A model generated the notes under the pieces. The model was not told where the DNA came from, made no database searches, and saw only the letters and a program-made list of their open reading frames with translations. Position numbers and translations under genes: made by a program. From Sphingomonas sp. S1-29 (GTDB taxonomy: Bacteria > Pseudomonadota > Alphaproteobacteria > Sphingomonadales > Sphingomonadaceae), in the NCBI RefSeq assembly GCF_026167545.1, contig NZ_CP110678.1:2903501-2967500 (forward strand): DNA of 64,000 nt. Reading direction: 5' to 3'. Positions within the stretch are counted from its first letter, which is position 1; each line of letters begins with the position of its first letter. Below, in pieces: positions 10,527 through 18,690 of the stretch.

Positions 10527-10610
10527 TCACCGTTCGTTTCGAGCGAAGTCGAGAAACGCTGGCCGGGTACGTCCGCGCGGTTTCTCGACTTCGCTCGAAA
10601 CGAACGGTGA
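10527..10610. repeat. Perfect 31-bp inverted repeat (family D)
   Basis: The arms 10527-10557 and 10580-10610 are exact reverse complements separated by 22 bases; the arm core is TTTCGAGCGAAGTCGAGAAA. It sits between the 5' end of the DUF885 gene and the 3' end of the exonuclease gene. The type (TTTCTCGACTTCGCTCGAAACGAACGG-like) is familiar from sphingomonad intergenic regions. Confidence 0.85.
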
Positions 10611-10646
10611 TCGAGCGGGCAATGACATTGCCCACTAATCCGCCGC

Positions 10647-11642
10647 TCAGTCGTCCTCGTCTTCGAAGCCCAGCAGGTCGAGCGCGCGCGCCTTGATCTG
10701 GCGCTGGGCGCACCAGTGGACCAACGCGTCCTCGCGGCCATGCGTCACCCATACTTCACGCGGGGCAATTTCCAGGATCGTCGCGGTCAGCTCGTCCCAA
10801 TCGGCATGGTCCGACAGGATGATCGGCAGCTCGACCTGCCGCTGGCGCGCACGCTGGCGCACGCGCATCCAGCCCGATGCCATCGCGGTGATCGGATCGG
10901 GCAGCCGCCGCGACCAGCGATCGTTGAGCGCCGATGGCGGTGCCATCACGATCCGCCCGGCAAGCTCGGCCTTTGGCACGCCGGCGGCGGGGCGCAGTTC
11001 GCCCAGATCGACGCCGTGCGCCACATACAGGTCGCACAGGCGTTGCAGCGCGCCGTGCAGATAGATTGGATCGGTGAACCCCAGCACGCGCAGCTCGCGA
11101 ATCACCCGCTGCGCCTTGCCCAGTGCATAGGCGCCGACCAGCACGCAGCGATCGGGTTCGGCGCGCAACGCAGCCAGCAATTTGTCCATCTCGTCATGTG
11201 TGTGCGGATGGCGGAACACCGGCAGGCCGAAGGTCGCCTCGGTGATGAAGACGTCGCATTTGACCGGCTCGAACGCCGCGCAGGTGGGGTCTTCGCGGCG
11301 CTTATAGTCGCCCGAGACCACCACGCGCTCGCCCGCATGGTCGAGCACGATCTGCGCCGATCCCAGCACATGCCCTGCGGGAACGAACGAGATGTCGACC
11401 TCGCCCAGCCGCAGCGTCTGGCCATAGGCGACGGGGTGCCCGGCCTGCTGCCCATAGCGCACGTCCATGATCGCCAGCGTCTCGGGGGTCGCCCACACTG
11501 CGCCATGTCCGCCGCGCGCGTGATCGGCATGGCCATGCGTCACCAGCGCGCGCGGCTTGGGTTGCGAGGGATCGACCCAGGCATCGGCCGCGGGAATATA
11601 GATGCCCTCGGGCTTGGGTTCGATCCATCGGCCTGGGCTCAT
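10647..11642 (-). CDS. Ligase-associated DNA exonuclease (MBL/beta-CASP)
   Basis: A 331-residue metallo-beta-lactamase/beta-CASP nuclease. VTHGHADHARGGHG is the HxHxDH metal motif near residue 35. SGDYKRRED and LSDHADWDEL supply later ligands. It matches the family annotated as ligase-associated exonuclease or mRNA 3'-end processing factor, which works with an ATP-dependent ligase, an Lhr-type helicase and a phosphoesterase. The start MSPGRWIEP (11642) fits the family; MEPMSPG (11651) is an alternative. The helicase lies divergently 340 bases away. The cognate ligase gene is not in the window. Confidence 0.88.
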   Translation of the reverse strand: MSPGRWIEPKPEGIYIPAADAWVDPSQPKPRALVTHGHADHARGGHGAVWATPETLAIMDVRYGQQAGHPVAYGQTLRLGEVDISFVPAGHVLGSAQIVLDHAGERVVVSGDYKRREDPTCAAFEPVKCDVFITEATFGLPVFRHPHTHDEMDKLLAALRAEPDRCVLVGAYALGKAQRVIRELRVLGFTDPIYLHGALQRLCDLYVAHGVDLGELRPAAGVPKAELAGRIVMAPPSALNDRWSRRLPDPITAMASGWMRVRQRARQRQVELPIILSDHADWDELTATILEIAPREVWVTHGREDALVHWCAQRQIKARALDLLGFEDEDD

Positions 11643-11724
11643 CGGTTCCATGTGGTGGCGCGGCGGCGCCATGCAATTGGATCGAACGCGTTTCGCCGTC
11701 GTTGGGCAGGCGAAGGAGAATAGC

Positions 11725-11913
11725 ATGTCGTTCGATTTTAGCTCGGTTTGGGGCGCGCTCACGATCATCGGGCCGATCATCCTGGTGATCGCGATCGTCT
11801 GGGCGATGCGCAACAATCGCGGCACCGCGCGCGAAGTCCAGGCGACCGAGGAAGCGACGCGCCGCAATTACGACGAGCAGGAAAAAGCCGACAAGGCCGC
11901 CGACGAACGTTGA
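11725..11913 (+). CDS. Small single-span membrane protein
   Basis: 62 residues: a short N-terminus, a transmembrane helix (about residues 9-27, ALTIIGPIILVIAIVWAM), then a highly charged Arg/Glu/Lys/Asp tail. AAGGAG at 11713-11718 sits well before the ATG. I recognise no domain. It lies between the divergent exonuclease and the helicase, where the ligase gene is often found. The helix plus charged helical tail would fit an inner-membrane anchor protein. The function is unknown. Confidence 0.7.
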   Translation: MSFDFSSVWGALTIIGPIILVIAIVWAMRNNRGTAREVQATEEATRRNYDEQEKADKAADER

Positions 11914-11929
11914 GGCACTGGTTGCGTGA

Positions 11930-11985
11930 CGCCGGCATTCGCGGTTGCCCGGCGCGCCGCGATGCCGGATTGAGCGTGGCATGAC
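11930..11985. repeat. Degenerate family F repeat arm
   Basis: ATGCCGGATtgAGCgtGGCATGAC at 11962-11985 matches the right arm of the copy at 2098-2198 in 20 of 24 positions; lower case marks mismatches. The left part is badly decayed. As at prfC, the ATG inside GGCATGAC (11981) is the apparent start of the following gene. Confidence 0.55.
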
Positions 11986-14395
11986 CGCCGCCAATCTACC
12001 CGCGCAGCTTACCGACTGGTTTGCTGCGCGTGGCTGGCAACCGCGCCGGCACCAGCTCGATATGCTGGGTGCAGCGCGCGCGGGGCGTCACGCCCTGCTG
12101 ATCGCCGCTACGGGCGCGGGCAAAACGCTGTCGGGGTTCCTGCCGACGCTGACCGCGCTGATCGAGCGCCCGCACGAGGGCATCCACACCCTCTATATTT
12201 CGCCGCTCAAGGCGCTGGCGATCGACGTGCAGCGCAACCTGCTTACCCCGATTGCCGAGATGGGGCTGTCGATCACCGTCGAGGCACGCACCGGCGACAC
12301 GCCGTCCGACCGCAAGGCGCGGCAGCGCGCCAAGCCACCCAACATTTTGCTGACCACGCCTGAATCGCTGAGCCTGTTGCTGAGCTATCCCGACAGCTTC
12401 ACGATGTTCGCCGGGATACGCTGCGTGGTGGTCGATGAAGTCCACGCCTTTGCCACCGGCAAGCGCGGCGATCTGCTGTCGCTGGGGATGGCACGGCTAC
12501 AGGCGATAGCGCCTGCGATGCGCCGGGTCGCGCTGTCGGCGACTGTAGCCGATGCCGATGGCTATCGCGCTTGGTTGGCACCCGATGGCGATATCGACAC
12601 CGTCGAACTGGTGCAGGGCGAGGCGGGGGCCGATCCCGATATCGCCATCCTGCTGCCACAGGGGCGGGTGCCGTGGTCGGGCCATTCGGGGCGCTATGCC
12701 GCGCCGCAGGTGATGGCGGCGATCGCGCAGCATCGCACCACGATCGTGTTCAGCAATACGCGCGGGCTGGCCGAGCTGATCTTTCAGGATTTGTGGAAGG
12801 TCAACGACGCCAATCTGCCGATGGGGGTGCATCACGGCAGCCTGTCGCGTGAGGCGCGGCGCAAGGTCGAATCGGCGATGGCAGACGGACGGCTGCGCGC
12901 GCTGGTCGCCACCGCCAGCCTGGACCTGGGCGTTGATTGGGGCGATGTCGATTGCGTGATCCAGATGGGCGCGCCCAAGGGATCGTCGCGGCTGCTCCAG
13001 CGGATCGGCCGCGCCAATCACCGGCTCGACGAGCCGTCCAAGGCCATTCTGGTTCCCGGCAACCGCTTCGAATATCTCGAAGCGCGCGCCGCGCTCGACG
13101 CGGTACATGCTGGCGAGCTTGATCCTGACATCTTCCGCCCCGGCGCGCTCGACGTGCTGGCGCAGCATTTGATGGCGTGTGCGTGCGCCGCGCCGTTCGA
13201 TGCTGCGGTCATGCTGCACGAAGTGCGCGGGGCGTTGCCTTATTCGGCGCTGACCGACGAGGTGTTTGAGCGTGTGCTGCAATTCATCGCTGATGGGGGC
13301 TATGCACTGAAGGCCTATGATCGGTTCAAGCGGCTGGCGAAGGGGCCGGACGGATTGTGGCGGGTGGCGCATCCGCGCTTCGTGACCCAGCATCGGCTGA
13401 ATGCGGGGATCATCGTCGATGCCGCGACGCTCGAAGTACGCTTCAGGAACGGGCGCAAGCTGGGAACGGTCGAGGAATATTTCGCCTCTACCTTGTCGCC
13501 GGGCGATACGTTTTTCTTCGCCGGCATGAGCCTGGAGGTCGAAAAGATCGATCAGCTCGATCTGGTCGTGCGTGCGACCTCGCGGCCCGCGCGGATCCCG
13601 AGCTATGTCGGTGCACGGCTGCCGCTGTCGACCAATTTGGCGCATCGGGTGCGCACCTATCTCAACGATCGCAGCGCCTGGCACGATTTCCCCCCCGACG
13701 TGCGCGAATGGCTGGAGATGCAGGGCAACCGATCGGTATTGCCCAAGCCCGGCGAGCTGCTGGTCGAGACCTTCCCGCGCGAGGGGAGGCACTACATGGT
13801 GATGTACAGCTTCGAGGGATGGAACGCGCACCAGTCGCTGGGGATGCTGGTGACACGGCGGATGGAGCAGTTGGGGCTGAAGCCGATCGGGTTCGTGTCG
13901 AACGATTATGCGTTGGCCTGCTATGGGTTAGAGCCGATCACCGATCCTGCGGCTTTGTTCTCCCCCGACATCCTCGAGCATGAATTTGTCGAATGGGTGC
14001 AGGGTTCGGCGCTGCTCAAGCGCGCTTTTCGCGAAGTTGCGGTGATCGGCGGGCTGGTCGAACGGCAAATTCCGGGCAAGAAGAAAACCGGCAAGCAGGT
14101 GACCTTCTCGACCGACCTGATCTACGACGTGCTGCGCAAATACGAGCCCGGGCATTTGCTGCTCCAGGCGGCGTGGGACGATGCGCGCGCGCGGATGACC
14201 GATGTTGGGCGGCTGGCCAGCCTGCTCGACCGGGCGGCTGCGACGATGCTGCATGTCGAGCTCGATCGCGTGAGCCCGCTCGCGGTGCCGGTGCTGGTGC
14301 TGATTGGCCGCGAAAGCGTGGCCCAAGGTAGCGCCGACGACGCGCTGCTCGAAGAGGCCGAAGTGCTGGCGGCCGAGGCGATGCGCGCCGATTGA
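11981..14395 (+). CDS. Ligase-associated DEXH-box DNA helicase (Lhr core type)
   Basis: An 804-residue superfamily 2 helicase. Walker A AATGAGKT is at residues 43-50, DEVH at 152-155, SAT at 186-188, and the motif VI region QRIGRANHR at about residue 345. The Lhr-core C-terminal domain follows. Length and motifs fit the helicase of the bacterial ligase-exonuclease-helicase-phosphoesterase repair set, not the 1500-residue Lhr of actinobacteria. There is no upstream ribosome binding site; the start codon lies in repeat-like sequence. It runs into a same-strand protease and pdeM. Confidence 0.9.
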   Translation: MTAANLPAQLTDWFAARGWQPRRHQLDMLGAARAGRHALLIAATGAGKTLSGFLPTLTALIERPHEGIHTLYISPLKALAIDVQRNLLTPIAEMGLSITVEARTGDTPSDRKARQRAKPPNILLTTPESLSLLLSYPDSFTMFAGIRCVVVDEVHAFATGKRGDLLSLGMARLQAIAPAMRRVALSATVADADGYRAWLAPDGDIDTVELVQGEAGADPDIAILLPQGRVPWSGHSGRYAAPQVMAAIAQHRTTIVFSNTRGLAELIFQDLWKVNDANLPMGVHHGSLSREARRKVESAMADGRLRALVATASLDLGVDWGDVDCVIQMGAPKGSSRLLQRIGRANHRLDEPSKAILVPGNRFEYLEARAALDAVHAGELDPDIFRPGALDVLAQHLMACACAAPFDAAVMLHEVRGALPYSALTDEVFERVLQFIADGGYALKAYDRFKRLAKGPDGLWRVAHPRFVTQHRLNAGIIVDAATLEVRFRNGRKLGTVEEYFASTLSPGDTFFFAGMSLEVEKIDQLDLVVRATSRPARIPSYVGARLPLSTNLAHRVRTYLNDRSAWHDFPPDVREWLEMQGNRSVLPKPGELLVETFPREGRHYMVMYSFEGWNAHQSLGMLVTRRMEQLGLKPIGFVSNDYALACYGLEPITDPAALFSPDILEHEFVEWVQGSALLKRAFREVAVIGGLVERQIPGKKKTGKQVTFSTDLIYDVLRKYEPGHLLLQAAWDDARARMTDVGRLASLLDRAAATMLHVELDRVSPLAVPVLVLIGRESVAQGSADDALLEEAEVLAAEAMRAD

Positions 14396-14436
14396 ATCCG
14401 ATTGTTGACGCGCCCGCTGAGGCGTATGCTGCGCCG

Positions 14437-15414
14437 ATGCTGCGTACCTTTGCCCTTTGGGCCTGTACCCTGATCGCGTGCCCGGTTGCTGCGCAGGAAG
14501 TGCCGACGCCGGTCGTCGCCGAGCCCACCGATCCGCTTGCCGAACCCCCGGTCGATCCGCTCGCTGCGGTGCTCGCCTTCACCGATTATGACGAGCGAAT
14601 GAGCGTGCCGGTGCGGCTCAACGGCAGCGGCCCCTATCGCTTCATCATCGACACCGGCGCCGAGCGCACCGTCATCGCGCACCAGGTGGCGGGGATGCTG
14701 GGGCTGGCGGCGGGACGCACCGTCAATATCGCGGCGATGACGGGTAGCAGCCCAGCCGCGACGGTGCTGATCCCCTCGCTCGAGATCGACGCGGTGCCGC
14801 GCGGGCTGCGGATCGAGGCGCCCTCGCTGGATCGTGCGCATCTGGGCGCCGACGGGCTGGTCGGGATCGATTCGCTTGCCGGCAGCGCGGTGCAGATCGA
14901 TTTCGAGGCGAACGAGATGCACGTCGCCAAGGCGTTTCGCCGCCGCCGTGCCTCGAACCCGGGCGAAATCGTCGTTCGCGCCAAGACGCTGGCGGGCCGG
15001 CTGATCGTGTCCGATGCGTCCTACGCCGGCAAGCGGATCGCGGTGATCCTCGATACCGGCACCAGCGTGAGCATCGGCAACGCCAAGCTGCTCGACCTAG
15101 TGCGCAAGCGATCGACCCCGCTGCGCCCGGTGGAGTTGACGAGCGTCACCGGCGACGTGCTGATGGTCGAGCATCACCAGGTACCGCGGATCACGATCGG
15201 CGGTGCCGAGTTTCAGCATCTGGGGATCGCGTTCGCCGATGTCGCGCCGTTCCGGCGGCTGGGGCTCGACGATCGCCCGGCCTTGTTCCTGGGGATGGAT
15301 GCGATGCGGCTGTTTCGCAAGGTGCGGATCGACTTCGCCAATCGCGAAGTCCGCTTCCTGCTGCCGCGCCAAAGCTTCCGTACCGCCTCGCTCACCGGCA
15401 CGCGGATGCCGTGA
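14437..15414 (+). CDS. Retropepsin-like aspartic protease with two DTG motifs
   Basis: A 325-residue protein with an N-terminal signal peptide (MLRTFALWACTLIACPVAAQ). Two retropepsin-like halves follow, with catalytic-type motifs IIDTGAERTV (Asp72) and ILDTGTSVSI (Asp206). A single chain with both aspartates could form the active site without dimerising. It should be exported to the periplasm. It lies between the helicase and pdeM; the gap to the helicase is 41 bases, and pdeM starts at or just after its stop. A link to DNA repair is not expected for a periplasmic enzyme; the arrangement may be only positional. Confidence 0.82.
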   Translation: MLRTFALWACTLIACPVAAQEVPTPVVAEPTDPLAEPPVDPLAAVLAFTDYDERMSVPVRLNGSGPYRFIIDTGAERTVIAHQVAGMLGLAAGRTVNIAAMTGSSPAATVLIPSLEIDAVPRGLRIEAPSLDRAHLGADGLVGIDSLAGSAVQIDFEANEMHVAKAFRRRRASNPGEIVVRAKTLAGRLIVSDASYAGKRIAVILDTGTSVSIGNAKLLDLVRKRSTPLRPVELTSVTGDVLMVEHHQVPRITIGGAEFQHLGIAFADVAPFRRLGLDDRPALFLGMDAMRLFRKVRIDFANREVRFLLPRQSFRTASLTGTRMP

Positions 15415-15455
15415 ACCGGTTGCACGCGTCTGCCCGACGCGGCATAGGCGGGGCT

Positions 15456-16118
15456 ATGGTTCCCTTTTCGTTCGCTGGGCATGACTTTGCCGCCTTGGCC
15501 GATGGCGCGCTGTTCTGGCCCGCTCGCCGCGCGATGCTGGTCGCCGATCTGCATTTCGAAAAGGCGAGCTGGTTCGCGTCGCACGGCCAGATGCTGCCCC
15601 CCTATGATTCGATGGAAACGCTCGACCGGTTGCAGGCGGCGGTCACACGTTGCGACCCGCGCGAGATCTGGTGCCTGGGCGACAGCTTTCACGATGCAGC
15701 GGGCTGCGATCGTTTGCCTGCTACGGTACAGGATGGGTTGCGATCATTGGTCGGCGGGCGGCGCTGGGTGTGGATCACCGGCAATCACGATGCCGGGATG
15801 ATCGATCGCTGCGGCGGCGAGGTCCTCGCCGAAGCCGTCGTCGACGGGGTGGTGCTTCGCCACGAGGCCGAGGCGGGCGAGGCGCGTCCCGAAATGTCGG
15901 GGCATTTCCATCCGAAGCTGCGCGTCACGGTACGGGGGCGCAACATCGCGCGGCGCTGTTTCGTCGCGACCCCGACCAAGCTGATCCTGCCCGCGTTCGG
16001 CGCGCTGACCGGCGGGCTCGACGCGACGCATCCGGAGATCGTTCGCGCGGTTGGCCCGGGGGCGCAGGCGTTGGTGCCGCTCCCCGATCGCATGTTGCGG
16101 TTCGCGCTCGCGGCCTGA
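15456..16118 (+). CDS. pdeM: Ligase-associated metallophosphoesterase PdeM
   Basis: A 220-residue calcineurin-type phosphoesterase. Motifs: VADLHFEKAS (DxH), LGDSFHDA (GD), ITGNHDAG (GNHD), MSGHFHPKL (GHxH). These bind two metal ions. The family is the nuclease/phosphoesterase partner of the ligase-associated repair helicase. The start is ATG 15456 (MVPFSFAGHDF). GTG 15411, which overlaps the upstream stop codon, would add 15 residues not typical of the family. It converges with the S41 peptidase gene, with a 16-base gap. Confidence 0.9.
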   Translation: MVPFSFAGHDFAALADGALFWPARRAMLVADLHFEKASWFASHGQMLPPYDSMETLDRLQAAVTRCDPREIWCLGDSFHDAAGCDRLPATVQDGLRSLVGGRRWVWITGNHDAGMIDRCGGEVLAEAVVDGVVLRHEAEAGEARPEMSGHFHPKLRVTVRGRNIARRCFVATPTKLILPAFGALTGGLDATHPEIVRAVGPGAQALVPLPDRMLRFALAA

Positions 16119-16134
16119 GTTGCGCGGGGCGGCT

Positions 16135-17634
16135 TTAGAAAGCGCCCGGCACCTCGCGCTGCATCGGCGTCGGGCGCAGCGGCACCAGGAGTTCCTGGCC
16201 TTGTGCGACCGACTGACCCGCATTCCTGCCCGCGGTTTGCCCCGGCATCGTCGCCGCGGCCTGGGTGCCGGCGATCGGCGTACAGCTGCGACCGGCGAGG
16301 AAATCGAGCGCGCGCGCGGTCGATTGCTCGCGCGGATCGCCCATCGGGAAGTTCAAGTCGTCGCTCGCCTGGCAGCTCGCGCGAACGGTGGAGGCCAGCC
16401 CGCCATAATAGTCGCCTTGGTTGTCGGCATTGACCGTCGCGAACGCGACGACGCGCAACCGATCGTCGCATTCGGCGCGGTCGAGCGCGATCTGGCCGAC
16501 GGGCTTGCCGAAGGTGTTGGTGCCGATCAGCGCGGCGCGGTTGTTCAGATAGGGGATGAAGGCATTGACGATCAGCTCGCTTGCCGATGCCGAACCGCCG
16601 GTGCCGATGAAGGCGACTCGCATCGGCGCGATCGTCTGCGGTTGCTGCGCGAAGAATTTGGTTCGGTTCTCGGCGGTCTTTTCGGGGCGGAAGCGCAGGG
16701 TGCTGAAGATCTGCGACGGGGTCCGGTCGCCGCCCATCAAGTCGCCGAGCAGTTCGGCAGTGCTGAGCAACCCGCCGCCATTATAGCGGACATCAACGAT
16801 CAGATTGGTGATCCCCTCGGCGCGGAAGCGCGCAAAGGCTTCGCGCATTTGCGGATCGGCCGACAGAATGAAGGTGCGCAGGTTGAGATAGCCGACGCGC
16901 TGGCCGCCATTGTCGATCACGCGTGCGCCGTAGCGTGACGACACCGGCGACAGGTTGAAGTTCGCCTTGGCGACCGAGACGTCGCGCTGGAACCCGTCGA
17001 GGCCGCGAACGCGCAGCACGCGGGTAGTGCCCGGGGTGTCGGGGCCGAACGCATTGGTGAGCGCGGCATTGCCTCCGCTATTCACAATGTCCTGCACCGT
17101 GCGAACGTCCGCGGTCGTGGTGCCGATGCCGATGATCTGGGTACCGCGGTCGATCCCTGCTGCCAGCGCCGGCGCGTCTTCGAACGATTCGCTCACCACC
17201 AGCTGGTTCGATGCATTGACCGCGAGGCGGAAGCCGAAGCCTGCGGTGGCGCCCGAGCTGTTGAAGGCGTTCTCCTCGGCGATCGAGGTGACATAGGTGA
17301 AGAACCGGTCGCGACCCTGCGTCCGTGCGGTTGCGGTCAGTCCGTCGACATAGGTGTCGAGCGTCGAAAAGCCCGCGGGGTCTAGCGCGGCGGGCAGCGT
17401 TTCGGGGAACAGATACCATTCGCGCATCTGCGCGAGCACCCAGCTCTGGCGGGCACCCAATGCGCACGTGCCGGTCGCCGGCGGGGTTGGGGTGGGTGAT
17501 GGCGTGCCGCCGGTATTGCCGCCGCCTGGCTGGACCGCGATCGATCCCGACCCTCCGCCGCCGCATGCCGCCAGCAACATCGCCGACGCCACCACCGCCG
17601 ACAATGTGCGATGCCGAACCGAGTTCTTACGCAT
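16135..17634 (-). CDS. S41 family peptidase lipoprotein (C-terminal processing peptidase-like)
   Basis: 499 residues. The signal peptide ends in LLAAC, then a Gly/Ser/Pro/Thr-rich linker (to about residue 55) tethers the enzyme. A PDZ-like segment (APALAAGIDRGTQIIGIG) comes before the catalytic core. VGYLNLRTF and NLIVDVRYNGGG are S41 strands. The nucleophile serine lies in GGSASASELIVNAF and the base lysine in GTNTFGKPVGQ. It is probably membrane-anchored and cleaves periplasmic proteins from their C-termini. The final ~35 residues are low complexity. Confidence 0.88.
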   Translation of the reverse strand: MRKNSVRHRTLSAVVASAMLLAACGGGGSGSIAVQPGGGNTGGTPSPTPTPPATGTCALGARQSWVLAQMREWYLFPETLPAALDPAGFSTLDTYVDGLTATARTQGRDRFFTYVTSIAEENAFNSSGATAGFGFRLAVNASNQLVVSESFEDAPALAAGIDRGTQIIGIGTTTADVRTVQDIVNSGGNAALTNAFGPDTPGTTRVLRVRGLDGFQRDVSVAKANFNLSPVSSRYGARVIDNGGQRVGYLNLRTFILSADPQMREAFARFRAEGITNLIVDVRYNGGGLLSTAELLGDLMGGDRTPSQIFSTLRFRPEKTAENRTKFFAQQPQTIAPMRVAFIGTGGSASASELIVNAFIPYLNNRAALIGTNTFGKPVGQIALDRAECDDRLRVVAFATVNADNQGDYYGGLASTVRASCQASDDLNFPMGDPREQSTARALDFLAGRSCTPIAGTQAAATMPGQTAGRNAGQSVAQGQELLVPLRPTPMQREVPGAF

Positions 17635-17705
17635 AAACTTACGCCCTCACGAGGATGCGGAGAGCATGTCAGCGCGTCATGCGCCCGGCAAGCGGCAAAT
17701 GGGGT

Positions 17706-18296
17706 TCAATAGGGCGGCGCGCGTCGCTCGCGCTGCGCACCCGCCGCCTCGATCCACCAGCGCAGATCGTCGGCGAAGCGCGGGAACGCCTTAGCGAGCG
17801 CCTGGCCGCCGTCGCCGGTCGGCTGGCCGTCGGCATCGAGCGCCTGGCCGATACCGCCGACGGTGAGCGTGCTCGAAATCACCGCCATCCCCATTTCGGC
17901 GAGTGTCGCGTGCCAGGCCGAATTCGCGCGCGCCCCGCCCAGCCGGCCCGCCGAATAGCTGGCAATCGCCGCGGGGCGCCAGAACCATTCTTCGAGGAAA
18001 TGGTCGGTGAGGTTCTTGAGGCCGGGCTGCATGCCCCAATTATATTCGCCCGCGACGAAGACAAAGCCGTCGGCGGTGCGGATCTTGTCGGCGAGCGTCG
18101 CTAGGTTCGCGGGTGCCTCGCCCTCGGGATATTCCTTGAACATCCGATCGAGCATCGGCAGCCCGACCGCCTTGGCGTCGATCAACTCGACATCGTCGCC
18201 ACGCGCCGCCAGCGCCTCGACCAGATAGTGCGCGAGCCGGATACCCTGGCGATCGCGGCGATAGGAGCCGTAGAAGACGAGAATACGGTGCGGCAT
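17706..18296 (-). CDS. NADPH-dependent FMN reductase family protein
   Basis: A 196-residue flavodoxin-fold protein. YGSYRRDRQGIRLAHYL is the phosphate-binding loop region (usually GSxRxxS). VAGEYNWGMQPGLKNLTDHF matches the PEYNxxxPxxLKN signature with Gly for Pro. Such enzymes reduce FMN or quinones with NAD(P)H. The start is at 18296; the ORF extends 12 codons further without merit. It has a leader of about 200 bases downstream of the 18-codon ORF at 18497-18553, so the two could share a transcript. Confidence 0.85.
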   Translation of the reverse strand: MPHRILVFYGSYRRDRQGIRLAHYLVEALAARGDDVELIDAKAVGLPMLDRMFKEYPEGEAPANLATLADKIRTADGFVFVAGEYNWGMQPGLKNLTDHFLEEWFWRPAAIASYSAGRLGGARANSAWHATLAEMGMAVISSTLTVGGIGQALDADGQPTGDGGQALAKAFPRFADDLRWWIEAAGAQRERRAPPY

Positions 18297-18348
18297 TGCG
18301 ATTGCTTTCGGGGCACGCCCGGCGCGCGCCATGCAGTGGACATGAAAG

Positions 18349-18383
18349 AGGCTGCCGGACCCGGTGTACGGACCCGACAGCCT
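18349..18383 (-). terminator. Hairpin in the leader of the FMN reductase gene
   Basis: A 10-bp stem (AGGCTGTCGG / CCGGCAGCCT on the minus strand, one G-U pair) with a GC-rich loop ends about 50 bases before the FMN reductase start. A weak pyrimidine tail (CTTTC) follows. It could end a short transcript carrying the 18-codon ORF, or act as an attenuator. Direct evidence is lacking. Confidence 0.4.
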
Positions 18384-18496
18384 CGGACATGGTCAGCGGC
18401 CGGAAGTTCCAGCGTGGGAGACCATGCGAGCCGCGCACTTGCGGTCAGGAAGGCGTTGGATGGGGCAATAGCGCCCCCGCCCTCGGCTGCCGAAGC

Positions 18497-18553
18497 TTAG
18501 CGGCGCGTCTCCCCAACGAACTGAACCGACCCCTTTGCTGAACCATGAGACAT
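18497..18553 (-). CDS. 18-residue ORF with full-length Shine-Dalgarno
   Basis: ATG at 18553 to TAA at 18497-18499 encodes MSHGSAKGSVQFVGETRR. It is basic at the end and has no membrane segment. The only strong evidence is its ribosome binding site, GAAAGGAGGTGATCC, complementary over 15 bases to the canonical 3' end of 16S rRNA at normal spacing. It could be a leader peptide for the FMN reductase transcript or a stand-alone microprotein. I do not recognise it. Confidence 0.5.
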   Translation of the reverse strand: MSHGSAKGSVQFVGETRR

Positions 18554-18554
18554 C

Positions 18555-18569
18555 GGATCACCTCCTTTC
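18555..18569 (-). promoter_or_regulatory. Extended ribosome binding site of the 18-codon ORF
   Basis: The minus strand reads GAAAGGAGGTGATCC, complementary to the whole canonical anti-Shine-Dalgarno tail (GGATCACCTCCTTTC on the plus strand). One base separates it from the ATG, leaving the AGGAGG core about six bases away. No other gene in the window has such a long match. Confidence 0.7.
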
Positions 18570-18577
18570 GCTAGTTG

Positions 18578-18602
18578 AAAAATGGTCGTGCCCTGCGGCA
18601 CG
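18578..18602 (-). terminator. Probable intrinsic terminator of the lipoprotein pair
   Basis: On the minus strand a 6-bp stem (CGTGCC / GGCACG) with a GCAG loop is followed, after four bases, by five T. It lies about 90 bases past the stop of the lipoprotein gene ending at 18691 and just before the 18-codon ORF. Confidence 0.5.
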
Positions 18603-18690
18603 AATCACGTTGTGAATCATCGCAGAGCGCAGAACAAGTCTTGTAATGCACAGCGAATTGGACGATTCTCTCCCGCCTGCCGCAAACGCC

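Noticed and set aside
18553..18570. Plus-strand GGATCACCTCCTTTC as a fragment of 16S rRNA
   Set aside because: Flanking bases do not match 16S rRNA, and a minus-strand ribosome binding site next to an ATG explains it better.
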